From Plakobranchus ocellatus (Eukaryota; Mollusca; Gastropoda; Plakobranchidae): a stretch of 21,764 bases of DNA. Below, one piece after another: positions 10,481 through 21,491 of the stretch (position 1 is its first letter; every line of letters starts with the position of its first letter). The DNA lies in assembly GCA_019648995.1 (NCBI GenBank), contig BLXT01000641.1, positions 542,771 to 564,534 on the forward strand, read 5' to 3'. The notes beneath the pieces are model-generated. The model saw nothing but the letters and a program-made list of their open reading frames with translations, searched no databases and was not told the DNA's origin. A program made the translations under genes and the position numbers.

Positions 10481-12553
10481 TCTTAATTAATCGACTGCCT
10501 GATAACTTTCACTATCAGACAAGTTGTCTAGATACAGCCACTCTTTACCCTTCACACCCACTGTCTATGTTGCCACGGCTTTGGCTTTGTGATCCCATAT
10601 CATATTCTCCCACACTTCAGCTGTTCGTCGGCTGCCACCCCCTCCTCCCTTCCCTCTCTCTATTCATTGCTTTCACCTTGTGTGCTCATGCTTTGTTCTA
10701 CCCTACACTTACAATGTAGCCTACCACATGCACTACACTTATTAGTGTATTACTTGTCAACTGACAGCAAACCTTGTGATTAAATTTCAACCAGATTTAT
10801 CCACAAACATGAAGAAAAGCATTTTATAAAAGACTTGTCCACATTTGTGATTTGTTGAATCCAAAGATGGGTCTGAGATTAGTTCGTTAGATACAAGATA
10901 TTTTAAGAAAGTTAAGAAAAAAAGCCAGGGATTTTCCCCTATCCGTTGAATGCATGGTGTTCTTTGAGTCCCAGTTCAATGGATTCGAGGTGCACTATAT
11001 TTTTTTAAACTCTGCAGTATGAAATATCTATGGAGCAGCATTTAAAATTGTTTCTAAAGTGGATAGTGCGGTGGGAAACTTCCTGGTAGACTGAAAATGA
11101 GGGAATCTGCAGAAATGTGGACAACTGGAAAAGTGGAAGCACTGGTGAAAATTGTCAGCAAAAGGTTACTCATTGCTGCATATCCAGCACTCACTACCTA
11201 AAAGAAATATTTAACTTATAAAATTATCAATAAAGTCTAAAAAAAAAACGAGACCTGTGAACATAAAGTAGATACAGCTAATTTGATCACCAAATTTAGA
11301 GCATGAAAATTGTACAATGTTTATCATTTTGTATCTATGAGCTCTGCTCATCTCGCACACATGACCGTGGCACAGATTTAAAAAAAAAAAAGCTAAACAC
11401 TTTCACTAAATTATTATTACTGATACTTTGATAAAATCACGAGTAAATGCATTTTTACACCTCTACATCAATAACACATATACTACCTCTACATCAATAA
11501 CACATATACATAAATAAAATAAACAGGCTTCTTTTTAATTTAGAGAAAACAAAGTTAAATAATTATTATAATCATTGAGCTCCATTTTCTGCAAATTACA
11601 ATAAGGTTGCATAATAATCATGTGGATGCTTTCATTGTCGCAATTGTTATTGTACAGAAATTAAGTGGGTGCTTCTATTTTGACAACACTGATCGTAGAC
11701 CCACTGAAGTGAAACTGACTACACAGGCATAATGCAAATGTGTAAATATATTTTTGCATATCAAAAAGCATTTGCGCTGGTGCTTTCAAAATTAGAAGAT
11801 AACAATTTAAGTTCAGGAAAAATAGTTCTTAAAAATTTGACACCTTGGCACAACAATTACAAAAGAGCACATTTACAACAAAATTTTGAGGACAGTAGAA
11901 ATCATTAAGGTTTCAACATACTTTTGGTTTAGCCAGGGTTGAAAACGCTACAATGCTAATGCTCATAAAAATCCATAAAGCAGGAAGTCTGACATAAAAA
12001 ATTAATACGAATAGCAATTGTGGTGGTCATATCATAATAGTGTCATTACCTGCCTAGCAACAAAAAATTAAATATCTTTACATAATGCCTACAATCATTT
12101 TCTTGAATGGCTTGCCACAATAATTTGTAAGGCAATGCAACAACATGAAACATTTAGTGGAAAAAAAATCAGTCACTAAAAGAATACATTCTAGGCTTTT
12201 CAGAGACCATCAAACACAGATTTTATACAGTTGAAGGTGATAAAGGAATTTGAATGTAAAAAATTGATAATTTTGTAAATTGCATGAAAACTTATTACAA
12301 TGTTCCTGCTGGAAAATCATAACATTTTTAATTGTATAGTGTCACTACATGTTAATAGATTATGCTTGGCTAGTAAGAATTGGCATGCATTATTTTGTTG
12401 ATGACTTCATCTTAAGAACCACCTTTTATCAGTTTCCATTGGGAAAACTTGTAAAAAATCAATTGTGCAAAGCAGTTACTCTTGGAAAAGTTTATACTCA
12501 AAACTGCATTGATTTCAACGTCCATTCACAGGCACAGGAGGAGGAAACCATCA
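10481..12553. other. intergenic DNA and 3' flank of copy B, no gene recognised
   Basis: No coding similarity is seen. A pyrimidine-rich stretch at about 10530-10690 produces the ORFs in that area. AATAAAGTCT followed by an A run near 11230-11249 resembles the 3' tail of an old retroposed copy on the + strand, but no source gene is recognisable. A 26-bp tandem duplication lies at 11459-11509. For copy B, an ATTAAA on the minus strand (12332-12327), 221 nt past its stop, is a possible poly(A) signal. Confidence 0.65.
11459..11509 (+). repeat. two-unit 26-bp tandem duplication
   Basis: The unit ACCTCTACATCAATAACACA plus TATACT occurs at 11459 and again at 11485, essentially without mismatches over 25 bases. 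This makes it a recent local duplication. Confidence 0.9.
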
Positions 12554-12567
12554 TCAAACAGAGTCAT
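12554..12567 (-). CDS. UBE2W: copy B terminal coding exon (D-D-S-V-stop)
   Basis: ATGACTCTGTTTGA after a CCAG acceptor gives DDSV and a stop, identical to copy A at 4215-4228. Similarity continues for about 11 bases of 3' UTR. Confidence 0.9.
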
Positions 12568-15500
12568 CTGGTCAAAAAAAATTAAAACAAGTAACAAAAA
12601 TTGTTTTTATATATTTTCATCTTTTTCCCAAACTAAAACTTTACCACTTTAGAAACAACAAAGTAAGCATCTTCCTGTTAAATTTCTATTTCAATTTTTT
12701 TTTTTTTTTATAATTAAATATCAATAGTCAGAATAATAAAGAATAGACATCAACCACTTTAAGCATAGGTCTAAGGCCAAAATCAGAGTTTACCTGGCTA
12801 TTAAATCGCCAAGTAGATTTGAAATTCTAAGATTCATAAACTTCTTTTTAGATGAAAAATAATTTACATCCGCAAAGAAGATTACATATAATGAGCAATG
12901 ATGAAGAATTCAGTTTTAAATAACTCTGACACACAGGATATGCAAACATGAGGTACAGAAAGGGAAATTTCAATAACGCAAAAATTGCGATTGTAATAGA
13001 GCGTTTTAGTTTTAATTGTAACAAAGAAGAGTCAGAGCTGCTTGTTGGGATTTGTTGGGAACAAGCAAAAAAAAACATAAATTATCCTAAAAGTTAGATC
13101 AATTAAAAATCAGCTGTAGGACAGTTTTTTTTTAATGCTTATACCATGAGCATTTTTATGTTTGTGAGACAGCTAAAAATTTAGATTATCTGAAATTCAA
13201 ATTTAATCGCAGCCAAGGTAATATACAAAACATTTTTACCATGATACCACCACTTTGTTTTCCTAGGATCTTTGTTACAGGTTGCAACATATATTGTATC
13301 ATCAACAGGACGTTTCTGTGAAAAAAAGGCAGAATGGCATTAGCAGCTGAGGCCAGATATAATGTAGACATGTTTTCACATCTTGCTTAATAATAACGCA
13401 GCTTCCAAACTTAATTTTTAAAATTTCTTTTTTGCCCATTACAGTAAAAAAACTGTGATCTTGAATAATGGGTGATTTTGGGCCTTCATTTCATTTTTCT
13501 ACAAAGCATTTGTTAACAATGATGGATGCTTTACCTGAAAGTTTTAAAATCAAATTTAATAGCCCTGTATAAACAAAAATCACAACATGCATCCTCTTAT
13601 TTCAGAAGCAATGCATACATTGTCATTATCTGATGTTCAAAAGGCTTCAGAAGTAAGCATTTTAACTAAATTCTCTACCAATATGAAGAACAATGGTCAT
13701 TAGTTGACACATACAGGCCAAAAATAACTTTTTTTTAAAGGAAGATTCAGTATCCGTATTTTCCATCTCATTTTGGAACATAACGTAAGTAATTTAGTCC
13801 TTGGTTCAATATTTAATAATTAAAGTCAGTGGTTGGCAGCTCTGAGGTAATTCTTAAAATGAAATCTCTGTTCTTATTTTCTGAAATTGATAAGATTACT
13901 CTGAAGTACCAAATAAACATACTATTTTATTTACAGGCTTCTAGATGAAGATCAAGGGAAGTAACTTGCTTTTCAGTAATTTGAACAAATTACATCACAT
14001 GTACCAAGTAACAAAATATGAAACAAAATATGCTGAGCAATAACTGCTTCCAATTTGTGCATCTTAAAAGTTGAAGTTTAAAAGTTTTTTGTGGTATTAA
14101 GATTTTAAAATGTCTAAAATGCTACTAGGGCTCATATGCAATGTGTTTCCATGTCCTTTTCACAATCACACAACCACCTTTCTTATCATTTTCAGTGTTA
14201 CCTTTGAAGCATGAAATTATGTGTATAGCAAAATAATAGAAACTTCAATGGAATTTTATGGATCAAATTTAAAAATAAGATACCTTTTCTTTGCAACTGG
14301 ACAGCATGCTGATAATGCTAAGACAAATTGTCCGAACATTTAACATGGGACACCATTCAAAATTCAGGATAGACAGGCATATATGACCATTGCTGTATAC
14401 ATGTGGATTCACTGGAATATTTGGCCCAACAAACACTACCTAGAAGGTACAAAACGTTATGCAATCAATAGGAATTTATTACACTACAGCAGATTAGTCA
14501 TTAGAAAAGAATAAAGTAACCACAAGAAGCTGACGTAGAGAAATGAATTTCAAAGCATATTATCTAAATCTTCTCTCTTGATATCAATCATAATTATCAA
14601 AAAGAAAGATACAAGAACTCTGGTTTCATCAAAGCTGAACAATGAAAGAAAAAGAAATCGACATTTATGTAGGCAAAGAGGAAAATCTGCCTTGATTTTG
14701 GTTTTCATCATTGTAAATTTGGAATGATATGATATTTAATCGATGGCAACTCTTAAAAAATGTTCTTTGACAAACATAACACGCTTAAGTGGTCTCAAAA
14801 CATAGGCTCACATTGATAAGCTCATGTAATAAAAAATAAGATTGTGGTAAGAATTTCTTATCTTATGGAAATAATACTAATAAGGATTGAGTGTGCTAGA
14901 ATGAGCTAATTGCACTGTGCCAATTTTGTGTGAGCAAAAATTAAGGTTTTTTATTGGAAATTCAAATATAGCACGTACCTGTGGTGGGACCATGGGATAG
15001 TTTGGGCCAAATTTAAAGTTTAGCTGAAAAATTTCTCCTCCATAAATGGTCTCTGGTGCTCCTTCAATGTCAATAATCCACCTTAAATAATGAAACACAC
15101 ACATGGATTTGACAATTAACACATGGAGGTAAAAAAAAAAAAAATGTTTAAAAGTGTTTTCTGAAAAAGGGAGTAATTTACAAAAGAGAAGTTCTCAGAA
15201 CAAAGCCAAAAAAGTAATTGATAAAACCTTGCATGAAAAAAGATTTCCACAGCCGTAGCTAATTAAAAAAAAAAAAGCGTTACCATCTACTTGCATGTTC
15301 TTTCACAGCTAGAGAAAAAGGCTTCATAATATCCATGCCAAAATGAATGAGTGTCCAACTGGGAGTGAGAAAAGGCTTGCAGAAGCTAGGGTTTTGATCC
15401 TATAAAAACCAAGTTATTTGCATATATAATATAATGCACAGAGAAACACACAGCAACAGCAAAAAAATCTTTTAAAAAAGCTTGAAGTATGATCAATCGT

Positions 15501-16098
15501 CAGCAGATTTTGTGGAAACGCTTGTAACTGTCGCAATTTCATAAATAAACAATGCTCTTCATCATTCGGATTAGCCGTTAGGTTGTATCCTTAAATCTTG
15601 ATTAGTCGGCATTTAGCCATGCAAGCAAACAAACTAGTAACACATAGTAACGAAATAATAAAAGAGCAAATACCTTGAAAGGTTACTATATTAAGTAATG
15701 CAATGCTTTATTAAGGATTAAGAAAAACAAAGATATCCTTACAGATCAGATCCAATGGACCCTGTTTTTTATACTTCCAAAGCATTTCGGAAGTGTAAAA
15801 CAGCAACATTTTCCCCATAATCATCATTGCAGCTTATGTATATCTGATGTATACGTATTCAGCAAAATAAAGTCTGCTATTAGAGCTAAATTTAGTTTTG
15901 GTGGTTTCCCTCTGGAGCCATGATTTACTATGTCATACATTGTCTATCACTAATTAAGTGACTGTCCTAGGATTTTATAGAGCATAAGAGTAAAGGTACC
16001 ACTCACTCAGAAAGTGTAGAAATCTCACCACACATATTTAATGAGATTCCTGGAGAAGGTTCTGCTAACATTCTCCCCATCTCCTTTTTAAGTCGTCT
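12554..16098 (-). CDS. UBE2W: UBE2W-like ubiquitin-conjugating enzyme E2, copy B (five coding exons, start exon not found)
   Basis: Joining 16098-16007, 15081-14979, 14439-14284, 13315-13240 and 12567-12554 on the minus strand gives 146 residues ending in TGA, with no stop and consistent phases. This corresponds to residue 6 through the end of the 151-residue human protein. The order is N-terminal helix RRLKKEMGRML, the PSPGISL loop, WIIDIEGAPETIYGGE, the active-site segment SNGHICLS (Cys at codon 14379-14377), SMLSSCKEK and KTKWWYHDDSV. The expected role is an E2 that ubiquitinates protein N-termini. Hand alignment to copy A gives 88 identities in 115 shared residues. Introns are 925, 539, 967 and 672 nt, shorter overall than those of copy A. 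A short exon ending in phase 0 with the start Met must lie to the right. ATGCAATTAAAATTATTCAGC with a GTAAGA donor (16466-16446) fits the phase but is unproven. The promoter is not identified. Divergent residues (YGGEIF, LNFEWCP) suggest a specialised paralogue. Confidence 0.93.
12568..13239 (-). other. copy B last intron (672 nt)
   Basis: Bounded by GTAAAA and TTGACCAG. AT-rich, with a long T run near 12697-12709. No gene is recognised. Confidence 0.78.
13240..13315 (-). CDS. UBE2W: copy B exon: C-terminal helices through WWYH
   Basis: A 76-nt exon, phase 0 in and phase 1 out, coding KRPVDDTIYVATCNKDPRK and TKWWYH. The donor is GTAAAA. It matches copy A in 21 of 25 residues. Retention of the following intron would replace DDSV with a hydrophobic tail of about 19 residues (GKNVLYITLAAIKFEFQII) before a TAA. 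Confidence 0.94.
13316..14283 (-). other. copy B intron (968 nt)
   Basis: Ends TTTCACAG. CCATTCTGCCTT (minus strand, 13337-13326) just before the acceptor is also present at the same place in copy A. The rest of the intron does not visibly align with copy A, and no other feature is seen. Confidence 0.8.
14284..14439 (-). CDS. UBE2W: copy B exon: active-site segment
   Basis: A 156-nt exon, phase 0 at both ends, with 52 residues. It starts VVFVGPNIPVNPHVY, carries SNGHICLSIL with the catalytic Cys, then NFEWCPMLNVRTICLS, and ends SMLSSCKEK. The donor is GTATCT. The DNA from ATTCCAGTGAATCCACATGT onward is nearly identical to copy A. The Asn-Pro-His triad is also shared with copy A. Confidence 0.95.
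14440..14978 (-). other. copy B intron (539 nt)
   Basis: Non-coding DNA between aligned exons, from GTACGT to TTCTAG. AT-rich, with nothing else recognised. Confidence 0.8.
14979..15081 (-). CDS. UBE2W: copy B exon: beta-sheet region
   Basis: A 103-nt exon with acceptor TTTAAG and donor GTACGT. It encodes WIIDIEGAPETIYGGEIF, then QLNFKF and a segment ending in VPPQ. It keeps the family Trp lost in copy A but has diverged in the GTLYEGEK block, which reads ETIYGGEI. Confidence 0.93.
15082..16006 (-). other. copy B intron (925 nt)
   Basis: Bounded by GTGAGT and TTTAAG. Inside, 15399-15284 looks like an exon (TTTATAG acceptor, GTAACG donor, 116 nt) and is open in one frame. In the phase dictated by the preceding exon it contains a TGA, and skipping it gives a perfect UBE2W alignment, so it is not annotated as coding. 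Confidence 0.8.
16007..16098 (-). CDS. UBE2W: copy B exon: N-terminal helix
   Basis: The acceptor CGCCAG and a strong donor GTGAGT (16006-16001) bound a 92-nt exon, phase 0 in and phase 2 out. It encodes RRLKKEMGRMLAEPSPGISL and then NMCGEISTLS. Splicing to 15081 completes GAG and gives SEWIIDIEG, in register with the human ITQWIVDMEG region. The basic RRLKK helix and P-x-P-G loop are the usual start of the UBC fold. Confidence 0.9.
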
Positions 16099-19000
16099 CT
16101 GGCGAAAGAAGTAAAACAAAAAAAAAAAAGATTGTAATACCAAATATCGTCTTAATTTGAACTGCACCTTCTCCTGAAAAAAAAACAGAACAAAAATGAT
16201 ATCCTAAGATTCATCATATATATATTTCACAGCATAGAATTTTGTCTGCTAGCTGTTGCTTTACTTGCAAATTCTAGCATCTGTGAAGGGACTGTTTATG
16301 TTGTCATTCTAACACCATGGGATCATCCATAGTCATAGGGTAGCTCCCATACCCTGAACGTAATTAATATGGAGTTGCTCAGGGTAGTAATAAGACTATG
16401 GAAATCTCCCCAAATCAAATCATTATATCTCAAAGATTATCTTACGCTGAATAATTTTAATTGCATTCCCAAAATATTTAAAAGTCTTATTTGAATTTGT
16501 ATACACTACGTTATTTTTTTTTTTATTACTTAATGTGTGCTTTAAATGTCTAAACTTAGTATATAATTTTCATCCAAAACAAATTATAAAATCAAACATA
16601 AACAAAAAATATTTTTGTAATCCATGCAAAGTAAGTCTTTTGTGGTAAAAAAAAATCTACCAGTTGGCGCAACTAAAAATATGTATTTTCCCTAAATATT
16701 TCTATTCTTTCCAATCAAAAAAGTAAGGAGTTTTAGGGATATCAAACTTTCCTTGATAAAACAATGTCTACATAAAATGAAAGAACAAACTTTGTCATAT
16801 CTGTGCAAAACTGTGCATAACAGAAAAACAGGGGGAAAAAATGCTTAGCCACACACGAGTTTAGCTTTATCTTCATGCTTTACCATACCTTATATATGGT
16901 TATGATGTTACTCAAGACAATGAAATAGCGCATTCAAAGTTTGTGTGAAGTGCTACACAATAATTAAGACAATACAGTGTAGACAGAGTGTCACGCAGTT
17001 AGAGCATGGGTGGCATCAACATCAAATGTTTTGCACCTAAAATTTATCTAAGAAGGCCTAAGGGAGAACGAAAGGAGCCATACATTCACATAGGATGGAA
17101 GGAAAGCAGATCCAGTGTAAAGGAGTTAGATTACTTTGTTATGAGTCTTTAATTCATAGTCGCTGCAGTCTCATATTAGTAATGGGGATTTTCCACCAAG
17201 GTTTGGTGTCACAGAGAAACGGACTCAACCCTAGCTTCCTCTGGAAACTATGCGGGTAATTCTGTAGTGTCCATCATTTGGCCGCCTACATTACCGGGTC
17301 AATCTATATATATATTTGGATCCAGGTTGATGCTGGTTCAAACCCAGAAGAAGACTTCCCCATGAGATCAGAAGAAGCAAATTAAGTTTCTGACCTTTGA
17401 CTTTGGAAGCTTGCTGTTAAATTTTTAAAGTTCAAACTCAAAGTTTTTAAAAGTACAAGTATTTGCTTTAAGTTGGACTGCAAGTCTGACTGATAAAATC
17501 AGAATAAAAGAGCTCTTTTTGCCAAAACCTAAATGCATCAATTCCAGGTGAGTTTATACAGCAATGATAATTATCAATTTCATGCAGAGCATCAATTACA
17601 TCATCAATATGTTTCTAAACTGTAATTCCAGACCCGAGTTTGTCAAGCTCTCAATTACTTTCTAAGTTAAGTATTTAATAATTCAAGTAATGGTATCTGT
17701 ATTAAGGATTAAACACTAAGATTAATTGTTCACTTACAATAAATATTGGCAGAGTAGCATGCCATAACTTAATAATTGAAACTAGAGTTGCCAACTGATT
17801 TATAAAAAGGAAGTATGTTGTCCACACTAAGGAGCTGCTTAGAAAATGTATTGCACCCTATATTTTATTTTCATGAGAGCAGACTGCTGTTGCCGTTGCT
17901 GTCGCAATTGGTGTAGCCATCGCCATTGGTGTCCCTGTTAGACAGTTGCTATCTGTATCACGGTGAAGCATCATGAAGTTATTGTAAGTATAGCTGTGTT
18001 GACAGTTGTCATCAACATCATCCCTATAGTTGTTGCCAATGCCTTCAGAAGTGTGATGTGAGCTGTTGTACAGCATCACCAGTCTCAGAGCTAGTTTTGC
18101 TTCACAAGCTGGATGAATCGGAGTTTGTAAAACACTTTTGATAACACAATGGATATATAAATACTATTTTAAATGACTATTATTTCCTCAGCTTAGTGAA
18201 GCTTGTATTTGAGATCATTAATTAAATCGCTGTAAGCTTGAGAAATATAGAATAACCCTGACTACTGTAACACATGTCATTAAAAGATATTTTTATGTTT
18301 TGCTCTGTTTAGAATATTGGTATTGTATTGATATTGATCTTTGTGTAATATTAATAAATTTGTAATTATTTCTTTATGATAATTTAAATCTGACTGCGAG
18401 TTCAGTGATTTCTGCATATTGAGAGTGTCCAGTCCCATATGTCTCTCAATGTAGATTATCATGGTGTGGTTATACTTGTGTGACCTGAATTGTATGACAC
18501 AGAGTGTCACTTTGATTACAAAATGCAAGGAAATTTTTCAATTCTACCAAACATTAATTTTTGGTGTAATTATCATGAAGTATATTATAAGATTGAGTAT
18601 TGAGCCATATGAGGCCATTGACAAAACATGACTAGGGGCTGTGTTGGAAAAAAAACTTGCATTTCAATGGCAAAAGACAAGCCTTGAGTGCTTGTCAAGC
18701 ACATCAGCAGACTTTTTCTCTACCGGTACTACTGCTGCTAACTGTGATAGCATCTCCAGCTATTCACAATACCTTCACACCTATCTCACAGAAACACATC
18801 TAGACATTGCAACAACAAGTTATTTGTATAAAAAGATTTTTTTTTTTTTTGCACCACATTCTGCTCACACATCAAACAGTGTATCAGACACATAATGCAA
18901 CTTATACACTAGAAAACAATGATATGACATGTAACATTAGACAAAGCTATAAACAGTTTTTTAAACTCTAATTTTGCCAATCAGCCATGTCCTAACCACT

Positions 19001-20042
19001 CTTTAGGCCTACATATATCCTTAATGCAACAACAAACTTCAATATCTCCCCAGTTCCTGTCGCAGAATCCACACCACGCAAGCCCATTAACACACACAGT
19101 AGACAGTCCGACTGGCCGACAAATACATGAAACTCCATCAACCAATCATTCAATTTCTCACAAAACACACCTCTATCAACTGAACAAGAAAAACTCAGTA
19201 CACACTTAGTCAGACTAGATCTAAAACTGCACAATAATAATTAAAAAAAACCACACACACACATTAAAAGTATACAAATCAAATGATAATCCTTATCATC
19301 TGGAGGTCCCTCTGAGTTACTGTGGATTTTGTTCAGGCCAACCAATAATACTAATGAAATGAAGTGGTTTTTGTTTTGCTTTATAAGTAAACGATTTAAA
19401 GAAATTGTGTTTCATTTTTATACTACTGCATTTTATTTCAAAATTGGACCTAATCAACTAAAACTCACTTCATTTTGTCAGTATTATCAGTTTTGCACCA
19501 GACCACAGATGGTAAGAATTACCAAACAAAGGGACAAAAATACGTCTCAACTCAATAACTCCGAGCGGCCGCTCCTAGTGGCCGACGGAACAATACGAAT
19601 GACCAAGCGGCCGTAAACATTATGAAAGAAAAGCAGCAGAAAGGGAAAACTCCGTCCAGATGTGAAAAAAAAAATCCATACTCAAAGAGTTAACAGAATG
19701 ATAGCTTCAAGAAAAAAGACCTCACTAGATCTAATAAGGACACCAACGAAAAAAAAAATGAAAAAGAAGAGCGAAAATCGCTCTCAAAGTGGCATACTGA
19801 CATGTCAGGTGTGAAATAATGAAGTCCTTTTCTGTGGAGAGACACGTCAATGGCTATCTCCACCAGAATTTCTGTGAAGATAGATAACTAAGTCACCTCC
19901 AAGGAAATTTCCGTGTATAAGTGCCAGTTTATGAGTATTAACTTTCACACCCAACTACCTATTGCTACCAATGAAATGAAGAGGACCTGGACTGAATTAT
20001 TATAGTGTAAAAAGAATCCCTTAAACCAAACTATCTTCACAA
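16099..20042. other. 5' flank of copy B, no gene recognised
   Basis: This stretch should contain the first exon or promoter of copy B, or part of a long first intron, but none stands out. ORFs at 17858-18079, 18280-18528, 18641-18895 and 19329-19616 have no recognisable domain. The first is rich in Ala/Thr because of a degenerate trinucleotide repeat near 17883-17935. A partial inverted repeat lies at 16327-16401 and a CpG-rich patch near 19555-19615. Confidence 0.6.
16327..16401. repeat. interrupted inverted repeat, possible hairpin
   Basis: CCATAGTC (16327-16334) pairs with GACTATGG (16394-16401). TACCCTGA (16350-16357) pairs with TCAGGGTA (16379-16386). The loop is 21 nt and the internal loops are unequal. 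It may be a remnant of a small palindromic element. Confidence 0.5.
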
Positions 20043-20312
20043 GGCACTTTTTCATTTGTTCCCACCCCGACTTTTTATATAGGCCTAGATTCTAGCTATA
20101 TTATTCGATCTGACTCTGTATTATCCGATGGGAGCAAACGAAAAAAAGAGTCAAATTGTGTAGATTTTGTGTGAAAATAATATTTTCATTATAACTTGGC
20201 CTGCGACCTTTTCATTTCGTCGATGGATTAGGAAGATAGAGCCAGATCGAATAATATAGCTAGAATCTAGGCCTATATAAAAAGTCAGGGTAGAAACAAA
20301 CGAAAAAGCGCC
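20043..20312. mobile_element. 270-bp MITE-like element with about 75-bp terminal inverted repeats and 5-bp target duplication
   Basis: The termini are GGCACTTTTTCATTTGTT on the left and, on the minus strand, GGCGCTTTTTCGTTTGTT on the right. The inverted arms run from 20043 to about 20117 and from 20312 back to about 20238. They include an almost perfect inner block containing TAGGCCTAGATTCTAGC. The element is flanked by CACAA at 20038-20042 and CACAA at 20313-20317, an exact 5-bp target-site duplication. The centre of about 120 bp has no transposase ORF. It would fold into a long hairpin. The superfamily is not assigned: 5-bp duplications are typical of Transib, but the termini do not begin with CAC. 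Confidence 0.85.
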
Positions 20313-21491
20313 CACAATTTTACATATGAGACAAGAATATCTTTAAATTCGCTCACAACTCACTAAAAAGTGCAAGAGAAAAATAAAGTCATGAGCAACC
20401 TTAGTCGGGTGTGTAAAAAAGTCGGCAAAGAAAAGGAGAGCTTAGATTAAAATAAGTCTAATCATCAGTTAAGGCTTTTAACTCACTTCCATTTGGTTTA
20501 GATTTGTATAGTCTAGACAAATAATAACAGGGTGAGGTAAAAATTTCTAGATCAGGTCTTTCCTAGCCTTGCCAACAGCTCGTTGAGGAACCTGAACTTA
20601 GCTACCCTGTTTATTTACTTAAGTATAAATATAGAATCGGAAATTTCCGCTTATCGGTAGGGCGGTGACATAATCTTTAGGCCATTCAAATAAAATCCTA
20701 CACCTTTCTGAGGACTTTTTGAACCCCCCACTTACTCTTTTCTTTCATTTGCCCTCCTCCGCGATATTACGCTTTTTGCCAAATTGCTCAGTCCAATCCT
20801 GGAGAGGTGGCTATATGCTCTAAATGGCAACTGGATTAAAACAAAAACGACAACAACAAGAAGAACAAAACCTTTTTTTTTTCTCTGAAAGAACTCCGGA
20901 CTAATCTATTTTAAAAATATGTTCTTAAGCAACGCACCCCCCCCCCNNCCCCCCCCCCCCAAAAAAAAAAAAAAAACAAAAAAAAACAACCAACACCCAT
21001 AAAAAAGTAAAGGTTGTTGACACAGAGGAAAAAAAAATAATATTAAAAAATAAAATGCAGAATGTAAGCATAAAAATTAGTGAGTAGGAAATCTGCACAA
21101 TAGAGAAACACTGCAAGCAAAACAAATGCAGAGTGTATAAAATTATGCAAGCTACATAAGATTAATTTTTCGGCTTGTTCAAACGAAAGGATACGTAGCA
21201 TATAAAAATGACCACAGGGAAAAGCTCCGTACAAGACATTATTATTTGTCATGTCCAAAATTACCACCATATTGCAAGGCCTCGCGCACACACACAAGCC
21301 CTGTATTTTTTTTTTTTTTTTGTCTCTATCCCGTTTAGACCAATTTCTTTGGTCAGTTATAATCTTTGTCTGACTTCGCCAGGGTCATCTTAAATTTCTG
21401 AATAAAATCCCTCCATGCAACTTTGTCAAGTGGCCAATTTAAAAGACCAATTTATGTTCTTATGTGGGGCTCGGGGAAGGAATGTGCTCCA
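20313..21491. other. no gene recognised
   Basis: AT-rich sequence with an assembly-ambiguous C then A homopolymer (20937-20976), a T run at 21307-21321, and short ORFs shaped by those runs. Around 21365-21420 the minus strand has short peptide-like stretches (for example DDPGEVRQRL) that could be transposon remnants, but I cannot place them. Confidence 0.6.
20937..20976. repeat. poly-C with two N bases followed by poly-A
   Basis: About 22 C (with N at 20947-20948) are followed directly by 16 A. The Ns and the homopolymer switch mark unreliable consensus, probably a read-length or polishing limit. The ORF reading Gly/Phe runs on the minus strand here is an artefact of it. Confidence 0.9.

Noticed and set aside
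17335..17345. GGTTCAAACCC resembling a tRNA B box, suggesting a tRNA or SINE
   Set aside because: No matching A box at the right distance, no acceptor stem and no poly-A tail were seen.
17858..18079. 73-aa minus-strand ORF with Ala/Thr repeats
   Set aside because: Explained by a degenerate trinucleotide repeat. No domain, and the other strand shows similar low complexity.
18643..18657. Minus-strand ATGCAA followed by GT as the missing first exon of copy B (would give M-Q before RRLKK)
   Set aside because: The phase fits and M-Q resembles the family start, but the donor GTTTTT is very weak and there is no other support.
19329..19616. 95-aa ORF, the longest open frame in the window
   Set aside because: Its length is compatible with chance. 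The peptide shows no family features and its end runs through the CpG-rich palindrome patch.
20925..21125. 66-aa minus-strand ORF with Gly and Phe runs
   Set aside because: An artefact of the C/A homopolymer with N bases.
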